Shown here one piece after another: positions 8,341 through 18,797 of a DNA stretch of 64,000 bases. The stretch covers positions 186,001 through 250,000 of the forward strand of contig JAEKKJ010000016.1 in assembly GCA_019510435.1 (NCBI GenBank), given 5' to 3'. Source of the DNA: Caulobacterales bacterium (GTDB lineage Bacteria > Pseudomonadota > Alphaproteobacteria > Caulobacterales > Caulobacteraceae). The first letter of the stretch is position 1; every line of letters begins with the position of its first letter. The notes beneath the pieces are model-generated. The model worked only from the letters and a program-made list of their open reading frames with translations, did not search any database and was not told the origin of the DNA. The translations under genes and the position numbers were made by a program.

Positions 8341-9729
8341 TCAGGCGTCCGCAAAGGCGCGCACATAGGCCTTGACGGTGTCGGGCTCGGCCGGCAGGCG
8401 GTCGAACCGCTCCGGCCGGTCGGCGAGGCTGGTCACCCCGCGCGGCAGGCTGGGCGTCACGCCGGTCGCCTTGGCCACGTCGTCGGGGAACTTGGCCGGA
8501 TGGGCGGTCGAGAGCACCACCGCAGGCCCGTCCAGCCGCACGTGGTCCAGCGCCGAAACCGCCACGGCGGTGTGCGGATCGATCAGCTCGCCGGTCTCGT
8601 TGAGGGTGGCGACCATGGTGCGCACGGTCTCGGCCTCGCCAATGGCCACGCCCTGGAACACCGCCTGCATGGCGCTGAGCGCACCGGGCGGGATGTCGAT
8701 CACCCCGGCCTTGCCGAAGGCCTCGAAGGCGCGGGCGGTCTCGGTGGCCTCGCGCTGCACGCCCTCGAAGTAGAGCCGCTCGAAGTTGGAGGCCGACTGG
8801 ATGTCCATGGCCGGCGACAGGGTCGCCTGCACCGCGCCGCGGGCGTAGCGGCCGCTGGCGAAGGCCCGGGCCAGGATGTCGTTGGAATTGGTGGCCACCA
8901 CGATCCGCGCGATCGGCAGGCCCATCCGCTGGGCCGCGTAGCCGGCGAAGGCGTCGCCGAAGTTGCCGGAGGGGACCACGAAGTTCACGGCCCGGTCCGG
9001 GGCGCCCAGGGCTGCCGCGGTGGTGAAGTAGTAGACCGCCTGGGCGGCGATGCGGGCGAAGTTGATCGAGTTCACGGCCGCCAGGTCCACCGCTTGGCGC
9101 AGGGCCTGGTCCTGGAAGGCGTCCTTCAGGATCGCCTGGCAGTCGTCGAAGGTGCCCTTCACCGCCACGCAGGCGATGTTGCCCTCGCTGGCGGTGGTCA
9201 TGAAGCGGCGCTGGACCTCGCTGATCCGGCCCTCCGGGAACATGGCCACCACGCGTACATTCTTCGCGCCGCGGAAGGCCTCCACGGCCGCTCCTCCGGT
9301 GTCGCCGGAGGTGGCGCAGAGGATGGTCTGCCGGCGGCCCTGCCGGCCCAGGATGTGGTCGTAGAGCCTGGCCAGGATCTGCATGGCCACGTCCTTGAAC
9401 GCCAGGCTGGGCCCGTGGAACAGCTCGGCGATGAACGTCTGCGGCGCGATCTGGGTCAGCGGCACGACCGCGGCGTGGCTGAAGGTGGCGTAGGCCTCGC
9501 GGGTCAGGAGGCGCATCTCGGCGGCCGGGATCTCGTCGCCGGCGAAGGCGCCGAGGATGCGGGCGGCGACGTCCGCATACGGCATGGCGGCGAAGCCCGC
9601 GATCTCGTCGCGGCCGATCTGCGGCCAGGCCTGCGGCACATACAGGCCGCCGTCGGGGGCCAGGCCGCCCAGCACGGCGTCGGTGAATCCGACCGCAGGC
9701 GCCTGGCCGCGGGTCGAGACGTAGCGCAT
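8341..9729 (-). CDS. thrC: Threonine synthase
   Basis: The 462-residue PLP enzyme converts O-phosphohomoserine to threonine, the last step of the pathway. The start MRYVSTRGQAPAVGFTDAVLGGLAPDGGLYVP is classical for ThrC. The PLP lysine is in FHGPSLAFKDVAMQ near residue 110, and ATSGDTGGAAVEAF and VPSGNFGDAFAGYAAQRMGLP follow. Length is standard for the long bacterial form. The ATG overlaps the stop of the surf1 remnant (TGATG), so translation may once have been coupled to surf1. No other threonine genes lie nearby; the link with the oxidase cluster is positional. Confidence 0.93.
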   Translation of the reverse strand: MRYVSTRGQAPAVGFTDAVLGGLAPDGGLYVPQAWPQIGRDEIAGFAAMPYADVAARILGAFAGDEIPAAEMRLLTREAYATFSHAAVVPLTQIAPQTFIAELFHGPSLAFKDVAMQILARLYDHILGRQGRRQTILCATSGDTGGAAVEAFRGAKNVRVVAMFPEGRISEVQRRFMTTASEGNIACVAVKGTFDDCQAILKDAFQDQALRQAVDLAAVNSINFARIAAQAVYYFTTAAALGAPDRAVNFVVPSGNFGDAFAGYAAQRMGLPIARIVVATNSNDILARAFASGRYARGAVQATLSPAMDIQSASNFERLYFEGVQREATETARAFEAFGKAGVIDIPPGALSAMQAVFQGVAIGEAETVRTMVATLNETGELIDPHTAVAVSALDHVRLDGPAVVLSTAHPAKFPDDVAKATGVTPSLPRGVTSLADRPERFDRLPAEPDTVKAYVRAFADA

Positions 9730-10285
9730 CACGAAGTCCGTCTGCGGAAGAGCAGCGCGGCATAGACGCCGAGCAGGGCCGCGGCAAGGCCGTACCAGGT
9801 GATGGCGTACTGCAGGTGGTTGTTGGGAAGGGATTGCCGCGCTCGGGCTTGCGCAGCACGCCGGTCACCGCCACCGGCGCTGCGTCGGCCGGATCGACGG
9901 CCGGGCGATCCGCGACGCTGTCGGGGATGAAGCCGCGGTCCACCAGCACACTGGCGTAGGGCTGGCCCATCAGCGGGCAGGCGGAGATGAGGCGGAAGCC
10001 CGCCTGGCCGTCGCGCACCGAGAACAGCTCGAGGAACGGCGCGTGCGCGAGCCCGGGGCAGATGGCGGTGGCGCGCGTCAGGTCGGCGTCGGCGCCCTTG
10101 GCCACTTCGGCCAGCACCACCGCCAGCGGCCGCGGCGGCGCCGACTGCAGGGCCGCCACCCGCGCCAGCACGCCTTCCTTCCACTGCAGGCGCTGCACCT
10201 GCCAAGTCCCGAGGCCGATGAGGATCACGAAGGCGATCGCGGTGGCCACGGTGAGGCCCACCGGAAAGCCGCGCCGGTCAGTCAT
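9729..10285 (-). pseudogene. surf1: SURF1 oxidase-assembly gene, internally deleted and frame-shifted
   Basis: The start MTDRRGFPVGLTVATAIAF, the first membrane helix, ELFSVRDGQAGFRLISACPL, VLVDRGFIP and VAVTGVLRKPERGNPF are normal SURF1. The next recognisable family segment, PNNHLQYAITWYGLAAALLGVYAALLFRRR (second helix), is in the +1 frame and follows at once, with the join near 9820-9835. SURF1 proteins usually have about 50-60 residues between these blocks, so a non-triplet deletion is the simplest reading. Without correction the first frame runs on for hundreds of codons across thrC. SURF1 helps insert heme a into subunit I. An assembly error cannot be excluded. The gene overlaps the DUF983 gene by eight bases. 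Confidence 0.75.
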
Positions 10286-10634
10286 GTCGCGCTTCGGACG
10301 CCTTGTTCATGAACTGGGCGGCCAGCATCACGCCCTTCAACGGGCGCAGCAGCAGCAGCGAGACGAGCAGGGTGACCGGCAACCAGATGATCACAAGGAG
10401 CCAGGCCGGCGGGTTCAGGGTGAATTCCATGAACAGGGCGCCGAACGCCCCGACGAAGCCCGCGATCAGGATCACGAACACCGCGGGGCCGTCGCCGCTG
10501 TCGGCCTTGGAAAGGTCGTAGCCGCAGGCCTCGCAGGTCGGCGCGACCTTCAGGAAGCCTTCGAAAAGATAGCCCTCGCCGCAGTGGGGGCAGCGCCCGA
10601 GGAGGCCCGCCACCAGCGGATTGGGCTTGCTCAT
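10278..10634 (-). CDS. DUF983 zinc-ribbon membrane protein
   Basis: The 118-residue protein starts with a zinc-ribbon-like CPHC...CEAC pair (residues about 15-38, in RCPHCGEGYLFEGFLKVAPTCEACGYDL) and then has two hydrophobic helices (about 52-75 and 78-98). This is the standard DUF983 pattern. In alphaproteobacteria the gene sits between ctaE and surf1 in oxidase clusters, as here, which suggests an accessory role in oxidase assembly; the biochemical function is not established. It starts eight bases after ctaE and runs into the surf1 remnant. Confidence 0.88.
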   Translation of the reverse strand: MSKPNPLVAGLLGRCPHCGEGYLFEGFLKVAPTCEACGYDLSKADSGDGPAVFVILIAGFVGAFGALFMEFTLNPPAWLLVIIWLPVTLLVSLLLLRPLKGVMLAAQFMNKASEARHD

Positions 10635-10641
10635 GGCGGGC

Positions 10642-11520
10642 TTAGTGAGCCCCGCCGTGTGCGCCGAAGACCACGTAGATGAAGGCGAACAGGAACAGCC
10701 ACACCACGTCGACGAAGTGCCAGTACCAGGCCGCCGCCTCGAAGCCGAAGTGCTGCTTGGGCGTGAAGCCCCCGCCCATCAGCCGGATCAGGCAGACGGT
10801 CAGGAAGATGGTGCCGATCAGCACGTGGAAGCCGTGGAAGCCCGTGGCCATGAAGAACGACGAGCCATAGAGCCCGGAGTTCTCCTGGCCCTCGCCGCCG
10901 AAGAAGTACTTGTGCTCGAGGATGTGGTGGTACTCGAACGCCTGGATCGAGGTGAACAGCGCGCCCAGGATGATGGTCAGGATCAGGCCGATCTTGGCGC
11001 TCTTGCGGTCGCCGACCTGCAGCGCGTGGTGGGCCCAGGTGACGGTCGTGCCCGAGAGCAGCAGGGTCAGGGTGTTGACCAGCGGCAGCTGGAAGGCCGG
11101 CACCGTCTCGATGCCCTTCGGCGGCCAGGTGGCCCAGGCCTGCTGGACTTCCGGGATCGGGGCCAGGGTGCGGTTGCCGTGGAACAGGGCCATCTCGAAG
11201 AAGATCCAGAACCACGCGACGAAGAACATCACCTCCGAGGCGATGAACAGCACCATGCCGTAGCGCAGGCCGATGGAGACCACCGGCGTGTGATCGCCGC
11301 GGTTGGCTTCCTTCACCACGTCGCTCCACCACCCGATCATGGTGTAGAGCACGCCCGCCAGGCCCGCGAAGAACAGGACCGGGTTGTGCTGATGGATGCC
11401 GAACAGGCCCTTCATCCAGGCGACGCCGCCCAGGGCCATCACCACCGCCGCGGCCGAGCCGACCAGCGGCCACGGGCTCGGGTCCACCAGGTGGTAGTCG
11501 TGCTTCACGCCAGCGGCCAT
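10642..11520 (-). CDS. ctaE: Cytochrome c oxidase subunit III
   Basis: The 292-residue membrane protein is the third core subunit of the aa3-type oxidase. Seven hydrophobic helices and the conserved blocks KHDYHLVDPSPWPLVGS, GMVLFIASEVMFFVAWFWIFFE, EYHHILEHKYFFGGEGQENSGLYGSSFFMATGFHGFHVLIG and WYWHFVDVVWLFLF are present. The ATG has AAGGA six bases upstream; in-frame codons upstream encode a Pro/Arg-rich tail unlike the family. In related genomes ctaG normally lies directly upstream; here the S53 peptidase gene, in the opposite direction, separates the two. Confidence 0.95.
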   Translation of the reverse strand: MAAGVKHDYHLVDPSPWPLVGSAAAVVMALGGVAWMKGLFGIHQHNPVLFFAGLAGVLYTMIGWWSDVVKEANRGDHTPVVSIGLRYGMVLFIASEVMFFVAWFWIFFEMALFHGNRTLAPIPEVQQAWATWPPKGIETVPAFQLPLVNTLTLLLSGTTVTWAHHALQVGDRKSAKIGLILTIILGALFTSIQAFEYHHILEHKYFFGGEGQENSGLYGSSFFMATGFHGFHVLIGTIFLTVCLIRLMGGGFTPKQHFGFEAAAWYWHFVDVVWLFLFAFIYVVFGAHGGAH

Positions 11521-11852
11521 CGCGATCCTTACCCCTCGCAAGTTCCCCGCGCACGGCTCCGGCGGAGTCGCACGCAATCAGTCGCGGACGCTATAGCCTC
11601 GCGCCGGACCCTTCGCCAAGGGGAAAGGGCCCAAACGAGGGCGGTTCGAGCGCGAGGCGAAACCAAAAAGCGCGCGGGGGGTCCGCGACAGCCTCTGCGG
11701 GCCGCAATTAGAGACGTCGCGACGCGAGAAAGGATTGATGACGGCTCTCAAGTCATCCTGTGAGTGAATTCGGTTGCCTAATTCAAAGCTTGGCCGATGC
11801 TCTGCACTTGCAACAACAGGTTCGCACCGCGTTCAATCTGGGGGACGTCATC
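11521..11852. other. Divergent promoter region between ctaE and the S53 peptidase gene
   Basis: About 330 bases hold no supportable gene. The segment is GC-rich near ctaE (several GCGCG and CGCGAGG runs) and more AT-rich towards the peptidase gene (AATTCGGTTGCCTAATTC near 11765-11785). A GGGGGA lies eight bases before the peptidase GTG start. It must hold the promoters of both ctaE and the peptidase gene, but no box is convincing by eye. Confidence 0.5.
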
Positions 11853-13043
11853 GTGAAATCAATCTTCAGGATTGCAGCCGTGGCGGCTGTCGCCGTGCTG
11901 GGAGCGACGTCAGTCGCCTATGCTCAGGCGGCGATTGCCGTCGAGCGATCGGGAGCGACCTTCCACGTGGCCGTGTGCCCTGGTTCGGCGGCGCCGGGCA
12001 GCGCGCGCTGTCACGCCCATGTCGTGACCGACCGTGAGGGCAAGGCCCTGGAGCGCAATGCGACGCCGAACATCGCCCCCGCGGGCTTCGGTCCGGCCGA
12101 CCTTCGCAGCGCCTACAACGTCACCGCGACCGGCTCCGCCGCCGTGACGGTGGCGATCGTCGACGCCTATGGGTACGACAACGCCGAGGGCGACCTGGCG
12201 ACCTACCGCGCCCAATTCGGGCTGCCGGCCTGCACCACGGCCAACGGATGCTTCCGCAAGGTCAACCAGAGCGGCGCCCAGGGGAACTACCCGCGCCAGA
12301 ACACCGGCTGGGCCCAAGAGACCGCGCTCGACCTCGACATGGTCAGCGCCATGTGCCCGGGCTGCAAGATCCTGCTGGTCGAGGCCAACAGCGCCACCTT
12401 CGCCAACCTGGCGGCGGCGGAGAACACCGCGGCGTCCATGGGCGCCCACGTGATCAGCAACAGCTACGGCGGCGGCGAGTCGGGCTCCCAGAACTACGAG
12501 TCCGCGTACAATCATGCCGGTGTCGCCATCACCGTCAGCTCGGGCGACAGCGGCTATGGCGCGGCCTTCCCGGCCACCTCGCCGCATGTGACGGCGGTGG
12601 GCGGCACGTCCCTGAAGCACGACGGCAGCGCGCGCGGCTGGGGCGAGACCGTCTGGTCGGGCGCCGGCAGCGGCTGCAGCACCATCTATCCCAAGCCCAT
12701 GTGGCAGCTCGACTCCGGCTGTGCGAAACGAATGGAGGCGGACGTCTCGGCTGTGGCCGATCCCAATACCGGCGTGGCGGTCTATGGACCCTCGACCGGC
12801 CACGGCTCGGCCTGGCTGGTGTTCGGCGGGACCAGCGTCGCCGCGCCTCTGGTGGGCGGCGTCTATGGCGTGAACGGCGGGGCGGTGAACTCCGGAGCCG
12901 ACCCGTACAACAACAAGACCGCGCTCTTCGACGTGACCTCGGGCAGCAACGGATCCTGCGCCACCACCTATTATTGCAACGCGGTCAGCGGCTACGACGG
13001 TCCCACCGGCCTCGGGACGCCCAACGGTACGACCGCCTTCTGA
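11853..13043 (+). CDS. Secreted S53 (sedolisin) serine-carboxyl peptidase without a large prodomain
   Basis: The 396-residue protein begins at a GTG with a signal peptide (VKSIFRIAAVAAVAVLGATSVAYAQA). The sedolisin triad is visible: Glu156 and Asp160 in QETALDLD, oxyanion Asp232 in SSGDSG, and Ser327 in GGTSVAAP. The C-terminal FDVTSGSNGS...GYDGPTGLGTPNG matches the family calcium-site region. Most sedolisins have an N-terminal activation domain of about 170 residues; only about 55 residues separate the signal peptide from the core here. Several Cys pairs suggest disulfides in the periplasm or medium. It is opposite in strand to the oxidase genes around it and looks like an insertion into the cluster. 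Confidence 0.9.
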   Translation: MKSIFRIAAVAAVAVLGATSVAYAQAAIAVERSGATFHVAVCPGSAAPGSARCHAHVVTDREGKALERNATPNIAPAGFGPADLRSAYNVTATGSAAVTVAIVDAYGYDNAEGDLATYRAQFGLPACTTANGCFRKVNQSGAQGNYPRQNTGWAQETALDLDMVSAMCPGCKILLVEANSATFANLAAAENTAASMGAHVISNSYGGGESGSQNYESAYNHAGVAITVSSGDSGYGAAFPATSPHVTAVGGTSLKHDGSARGWGETVWSGAGSGCSTIYPKPMWQLDSGCAKRMEADVSAVADPNTGVAVYGPSTGHGSAWLVFGGTSVAAPLVGGVYGVNGGAVNSGADPYNNKTALFDVTSGSNGSCATTYYCNAVSGYDGPTGLGTPNGTTAF

Positions 13044-13067
13044 GCGCCGCGGCGGCGGGAGGGGCGC

Positions 13068-13634
13068 TTAGCCCTTCTTCGCCGCCTCGCTCTTGGCGGC
13101 CTTCACCGACGGGAAGAAGGTGTAGCTGAGCGTCACCTGCGGCTCGCCCTTGGTGTCGATGTCCTTGGCGTAGCCTGGATCGATGAAATAGAGCACCGGC
13201 ATCTCGACCGTGGCGCCGGCGGCGATCGTCTGGTCCGAGAAGCAGAAGCACTGCAGCTTGTTGAAATAGGCCCCGGCGGTCTCGGGGGTGACGTTGTAGA
13301 CCGCGCGCGCCGTGATCGGCGTGGCGGCGTGGTTGGTCACCTTGAAGAAGGCGAGCTTGGTCTCGCCGATCCGGACCTGCTGGCTCGCCTGCTCGGCGGT
13401 GAAGGTCCAGGGCAGGCCGTTGACGTTGGCGTCGAAGCGCACCGTGACCGTCTGGCCCAGCACCTCGCCCGCGGCGGTGCTGACGCGGCGCGGATTGCCG
13501 TCGAACCCGGTGGCCTGGCAGAAGGCCTTGTAGAGCGGCACCGCGGCGAAGGCGGCGCCCACCATGCCGAAGAAGGCGATGGCGCAGACCACCGCCACGC
13601 GGGTGTTCCGGCGGCGCTCGACCTCAGTAAGCAT
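13068..13634 (-). CDS. ctaG: Cytochrome c oxidase assembly protein CtaG/Cox11
   Basis: The 188-residue protein delivers copper to the CuB site of subunit I. One N-terminal membrane helix (VAVVCAIAFFGMVGAAFAAVPLY, about 13-35) is followed by a periplasmic beta domain with VRFDANVNGLPWTFTAEQ and the copper-binding pair in KLQCFCFSDQ (CxCF, near 127-130). FIDPGYAKDIDT and LSYTFFPS close the domain. Length is normal. The start overlaps the small upstream coxF-like gene by 11 bases, so translation is coupled. Confidence 0.94.
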   Translation of the reverse strand: MLTEVERRRNTRVAVVCAIAFFGMVGAAFAAVPLYKAFCQATGFDGNPRRVSTAAGEVLGQTVTVRFDANVNGLPWTFTAEQASQQVRIGETKLAFFKVTNHAATPITARAVYNVTPETAGAYFNKLQCFCFSDQTIAAGATVEMPVLYFIDPGYAKDIDTKGEPQVTLSYTFFPSVKAAKSEAAKKG

Positions 13635-13773
13635 CGAAGACGTGCCCTCCCATCCGGATCACGGTGACCACGAACACCAGGATCACGAAGACCACCAGCC
13701 CCAGGGCCAGGGCGATATTGCGGCCGCGGCGGGCCTTGGCGAAGTCCTCGCCCTCGCGGAACGGGTCGCTCAT
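13624..13773 (-). CDS. Small single-helix membrane protein of the oxidase cluster (CoxF-like)
   Basis: A 49-residue protein opens with [22 protein letters not shown], has one hydrophobic helix (about 20-40), and ends MGGHVFDAY. Genes for a small one-helix protein commonly stand between ctaB and ctaG in alphaproteobacterial oxidase operons, where they are called coxF or left hypothetical. The start overlaps the ctaB stop (ATGA) and the end overlaps the ctaG start by 11 bases, strong evidence that it is translated. Its role is unknown; accessory subunit or assembly factor are the usual proposals. Confidence 0.8.
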   Translation of the reverse strand: MSDPFREGEDFAKARRGRNIALALGLVVFVILVFVVTVIRMGGHVFDAY

Positions 13774-14741
13774 CGCAGCAGCTCCAGGGGCGCCACGCCC
13801 GTCAGGTGCTCGCCCAGCAGCGTGGCGAACAGGAGGGCGAGGTAGAGGATCGAGAAGGCGAACAGGTTGCGGGCGTCGCGCGCGCCAGCGCGGACGTCGT
13901 AGAGGCCGTCGTCGTTGCGTGGGTCGGCCGCCTCGCCGGCGCGGCTGCGGTAGAGCCGGAAGGCCAGCAGCAGGAACACGAGCCCGCCCAGGGCCGCGAC
14001 GCCGAGGTAGATCGGGCCGCCAAGCCCGGTGGCGGCCGGCGCCAGGCAGATGGGGATCAGGATCAGGCTGTAGATGAGGATCTGGGCGCGGGTCGAGGCG
14101 GCGCCCTTGACCACCGGCATCATCGGCACGCCGGCCTTGGCGTAGTCCTCGGACGTATAGAGCGACAGCGCCCAGAAGTGGGGCGGCGTCCACATGAAGA
14201 TGATGGCGCACAGCAGCCAGGCGTTCAGCGGGGCGGTCCCGGTGGCGGCCGCCCAGCCGATCACCGGCGGCAGGGCGCCGGCCAGACCGCCGATGACGAT
14301 ATTCTGCGCCGTCCAGCGCTTCAGCCACATGGTGTAGACCACGGCGTAGAAGCCGATGGTGAAGGCCAGGAGGCCGGCGGCGAACCAGTTCACCGCCATG
14401 CCCATCAGCATCACCGAGAACAGCGAGAGCACGATGCCGAGGGCCAGGGCGTCGGCGCCCTGCACCCGGCCCGCCGGCACCGGCCGGCCGCGGGTGCGCC
14501 GCATCTTGGCGTCGATGTCGGCGTCGTACCACATGTTGAGCGCGCCCGAGGCGCCGGCGCCTACGGCGACGCAGAGGATCGCCACGCCCGCCAGGATCGG
14601 GTTCAGCCGGGTGTCGGCGCAGACCAGGCCGGTCAGGGCGGTGAACACCACCAGGGACATCACCCGCGGCTTCAGCAGCTGGACATAGTCCTGCCAGCGG
14701 GCGGGGGCGCGGGAGGTGGGATGGGCCGTAGCCATGGCCAT
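13770..14741 (-). CDS. ctaB: Protoheme IX farnesyltransferase (heme O synthase)
   Basis: The 323-residue UbiA-family membrane enzyme adds a farnesyl group to protoheme, giving heme O for the oxidase. The Mg-pyrophosphate motif NMWYDADID (near 69-77) and the second aspartate block [19 protein letters not shown] are present, with [16 protein letters not shown] at the first helix and about nine hydrophobic segments. It lies between the truncated subunit-I gene and the coxF-like gene in one minus-strand operon. Confidence 0.95.
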   Translation of the reverse strand: MAMATAHPTSRAPARWQDYVQLLKPRVMSLVVFTALTGLVCADTRLNPILAGVAILCVAVGAGASGALNMWYDADIDAKMRRTRGRPVPAGRVQGADALALGIVLSLFSVMLMGMAVNWFAAGLLAFTIGFYAVVYTMWLKRWTAQNIVIGGLAGALPPVIGWAAATGTAPLNAWLLCAIIFMWTPPHFWALSLYTSEDYAKAGVPMMPVVKGAASTRAQILIYSLILIPICLAPAATGLGGPIYLGVAALGGLVFLLLAFRLYRSRAGEAADPRNDDGLYDVRAGARDARNLFAFSILYLALLFATLLGEHLTGVAPLELLR

Positions 14742-14775
14742 GCGACAATAGACCTGAAACGGAGGGTGGCGCTCT

Positions 14776-15252
14776 CTAGCCTATATGCGGCGAAGGGCGA
14801 AGGGCGTCGATCAGCGCAGCCAGGAAAAAGACCTGCGCGGCCAGGGTCAGGCCATAGCCGCCTGCAGAGATCGCGTTCCATATACGGAACTCGCCGATCG
14901 GATCCGCGAAACGGTGGGGCATCGAGGTCACACCAAGAAGCAGAACGGGTGCGAAGATGCCGAGCGCACCGGCGAACATGGCCGCGAAGTGCAACCCGCC
15001 CAGCAGACGGCGATGTCGGCCTCGGCGGAGCTGCTCCAGGGCGAGGTAGATCCCGCCGAAGATCAGGAACGTCACGCCGAGGCTCGGCAGGTAGTGGAAA
15101 TGCGCGACCACATAGTAGGTGTCGGCGCCCGGCATCTGAGGGACGCCTAGCCTGGCAGCCGTGCCCACGACCCCGGCCGTGATCACCAGGACGACAAAGC
15201 CGACCGCCCAGAGGAAGGAGGTCCTTCCCAGGAGCGACCGGCTCAAGGTCAT
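14776..15252 (-). CDS. Free-standing C-terminal fragment of heme-copper oxidase subunit I
   Basis: The 158-residue protein aligns over nearly its whole length with the last quarter of the neighbouring Cta[28 protein letters not shown] here against [27 protein letters not shown] there, and [24 protein letters not shown] against [24 protein letters not shown]. It has about four membrane helices and keeps the helix-X HFH pair, which in subunit I binds hemes a and a3. It lacks all CuB ligands, so it cannot be an oxidase alone. It starts 16 bases after ctaD and has diverged a good deal while staying open, which suggests it is kept as a protein. It may be an accessory subunit, an assembly chaperone or a decaying duplicate. 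Confidence 0.7.
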   Translation of the reverse strand: MTLSRSLLGRTSFLWAVGFVVLVITAGVVGTAARLGVPQMPGADTYYVVAHFHYLPSLGVTFLIFGGIYLALEQLRRGRHRRLLGGLHFAAMFAGALGIFAPVLLLGVTSMPHRFADPIGEFRIWNAISAGGYGLTLAAQVFFLAALIDALRPSPHIG

Positions 15253-15268
15253 CGGTGCGCCGCAGCCC

Positions 15269-17963
<2,695 letters not shown>

Positions 17964-18015
17964 GTCCCCTCGGTCTGGTTGGCCGGCGGCGCCCGCAGGA
18001 CGGCCCAGACGCCCC

Positions 18016-18040
18016 GCCGACTAGTAGCCGCCGACTAGTA
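18016..18040. repeat. Tandem direct repeat upstream of ctaC
   Basis: GCCGACTAGTA occurs twice, 14 bases apart, in the 283-base gap between the divergent ctaC and DUF3140 genes, about 55 bases before ctaC. Each copy holds the palindrome ACTAGT. The spacing is not a full helical turn multiple. It could be a regulator site for the oxidase operon or a chance duplication; the rest of the gap shows no clear promoter. Confidence 0.4.
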
Positions 18041-18246
18041 GAACGGGACGCGTGGACGCGTGCTTGCGCGACGCCCAACCGGCCCCTTCAGCGGCGGTCC
18101 ATACGCGCATCCCTTGGGCTTGCCAAGGCGGTCTGCGGGCCTTCCGCAGCGGCGAGGGCGCAGGAGGCGCACAGGCGCCTTGAAATCATCCGCCCGAGCG
18201 CCTAGCCCCCCGCGCCGGCAGAGCAGCGTTCAACGGGCCCAACCCC

Positions 18247-18663
18247 ATGCACCTCAGTCCCGACGAGGAGGCCGCGATCCGGGCGGAGTTCCTGCGCCTG
18301 ACCAACCTGGGCCAGGCCGAGCTGCGCGCCTGGCTGCAGACCCCTCAGAGCCGCCGGGTGGGGATGGTCCGCAAGGGCGAGACCGAATCGGTGGGCCGCC
18401 AGTCGGGGCGGAAGATCCTGGCCATCCGCGACACCGCGCCGGACGCGCTCACCGACGCCGACTACCGCCACATGAAGAAGGTGATCGGCTACTGCCGCCG
18501 GCATCTGGCGCAGCGTCCCTGGGGCGACGTCACCGACACCCGCTGGCGCTGGAGCCTGATGAACTGGGGGCACGACCCCTGCCTCCCCTGTCGCGAAGAC
18601 GACCGGGGAGGGGGACCGCGCCCCGAAGAGGGCGGGGTCGAGGGGGCGCGGGGCAAGCGCTGA
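18247..18663 (+). CDS. DUF3140-type protein with repeat-encoded tail
   Basis: The first 112 residues or so match the pattern I associate with DUF3140: FLRLTNLGQAELRAWLQTPQS, VGRQSGRKILAIR, LTDADYRHMKKVIGYCRRHLAQRP and the closing SLMNWGHDP. The family function is unknown; it is small and soluble. After SLMNWGHDP the protein continues with about 25 Gly/Arg/Glu-rich residues (CREDDRGGGPRPEEGG and on), encoded by one copy of a palindromic repeat element. The original stop was probably lost when the element entered. No Shine-Dalgarno sequence is seen at this ATG. Confidence 0.75.
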   Translation: MHLSPDEEAAIRAEFLRLTNLGQAELRAWLQTPQSRRVGMVRKGETESVGRQSGRKILAIRDTAPDALTDADYRHMKKVIGYCRRHLAQRPWGDVTDTRWRWSLMNWGHDPCLPCREDDRGGGPRPEEGGVEGARGKR

Positions 18664-18763
18664 GCCCGACAAAATCGTCCGTTCGCGGCGCGGCGCCTCG
18701 CCCCCTCCACCACTCGCTCTGCGGCGAGTGGTCCCCCTCCCCCGCTTCGCAGGCGAGGTAGGG
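18578..18763. repeat. Inverted pair of REP-like elements, one copy inside a coding region
   Basis: Positions 18578-18651 and the reverse complement of 18691-18763 are related copies. Both read CCT-CCTC-CCTG, then a GGGGAGGGGGACC core, a short hairpin, and AGGGGGCG. The right copy contains a perfect ACCACTCGC/GCGAGTGGT hairpin. The left copy lies inside the end of the DUF3140 gene and the right copy in the gap before tldD. The arrangement is that of a BIME-type pair of palindromes. Confidence 0.7.
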
Positions 18764-18797
18764 TGACGCCGCGGCCGCGGGCGCCTATCTTCCGTCC

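Noticed and set aside
7637..10285. A very long minus-strand open frame (about 880 codons) running from the surf1 start across thrC and the M16 gene
   Set aside because: Only its first 150 codons encode SURF1; after the frameshift it is Arg/Pro/Gly-rich and overprints well-recognised genes in the wrong frame. It is an effect of high GC content.
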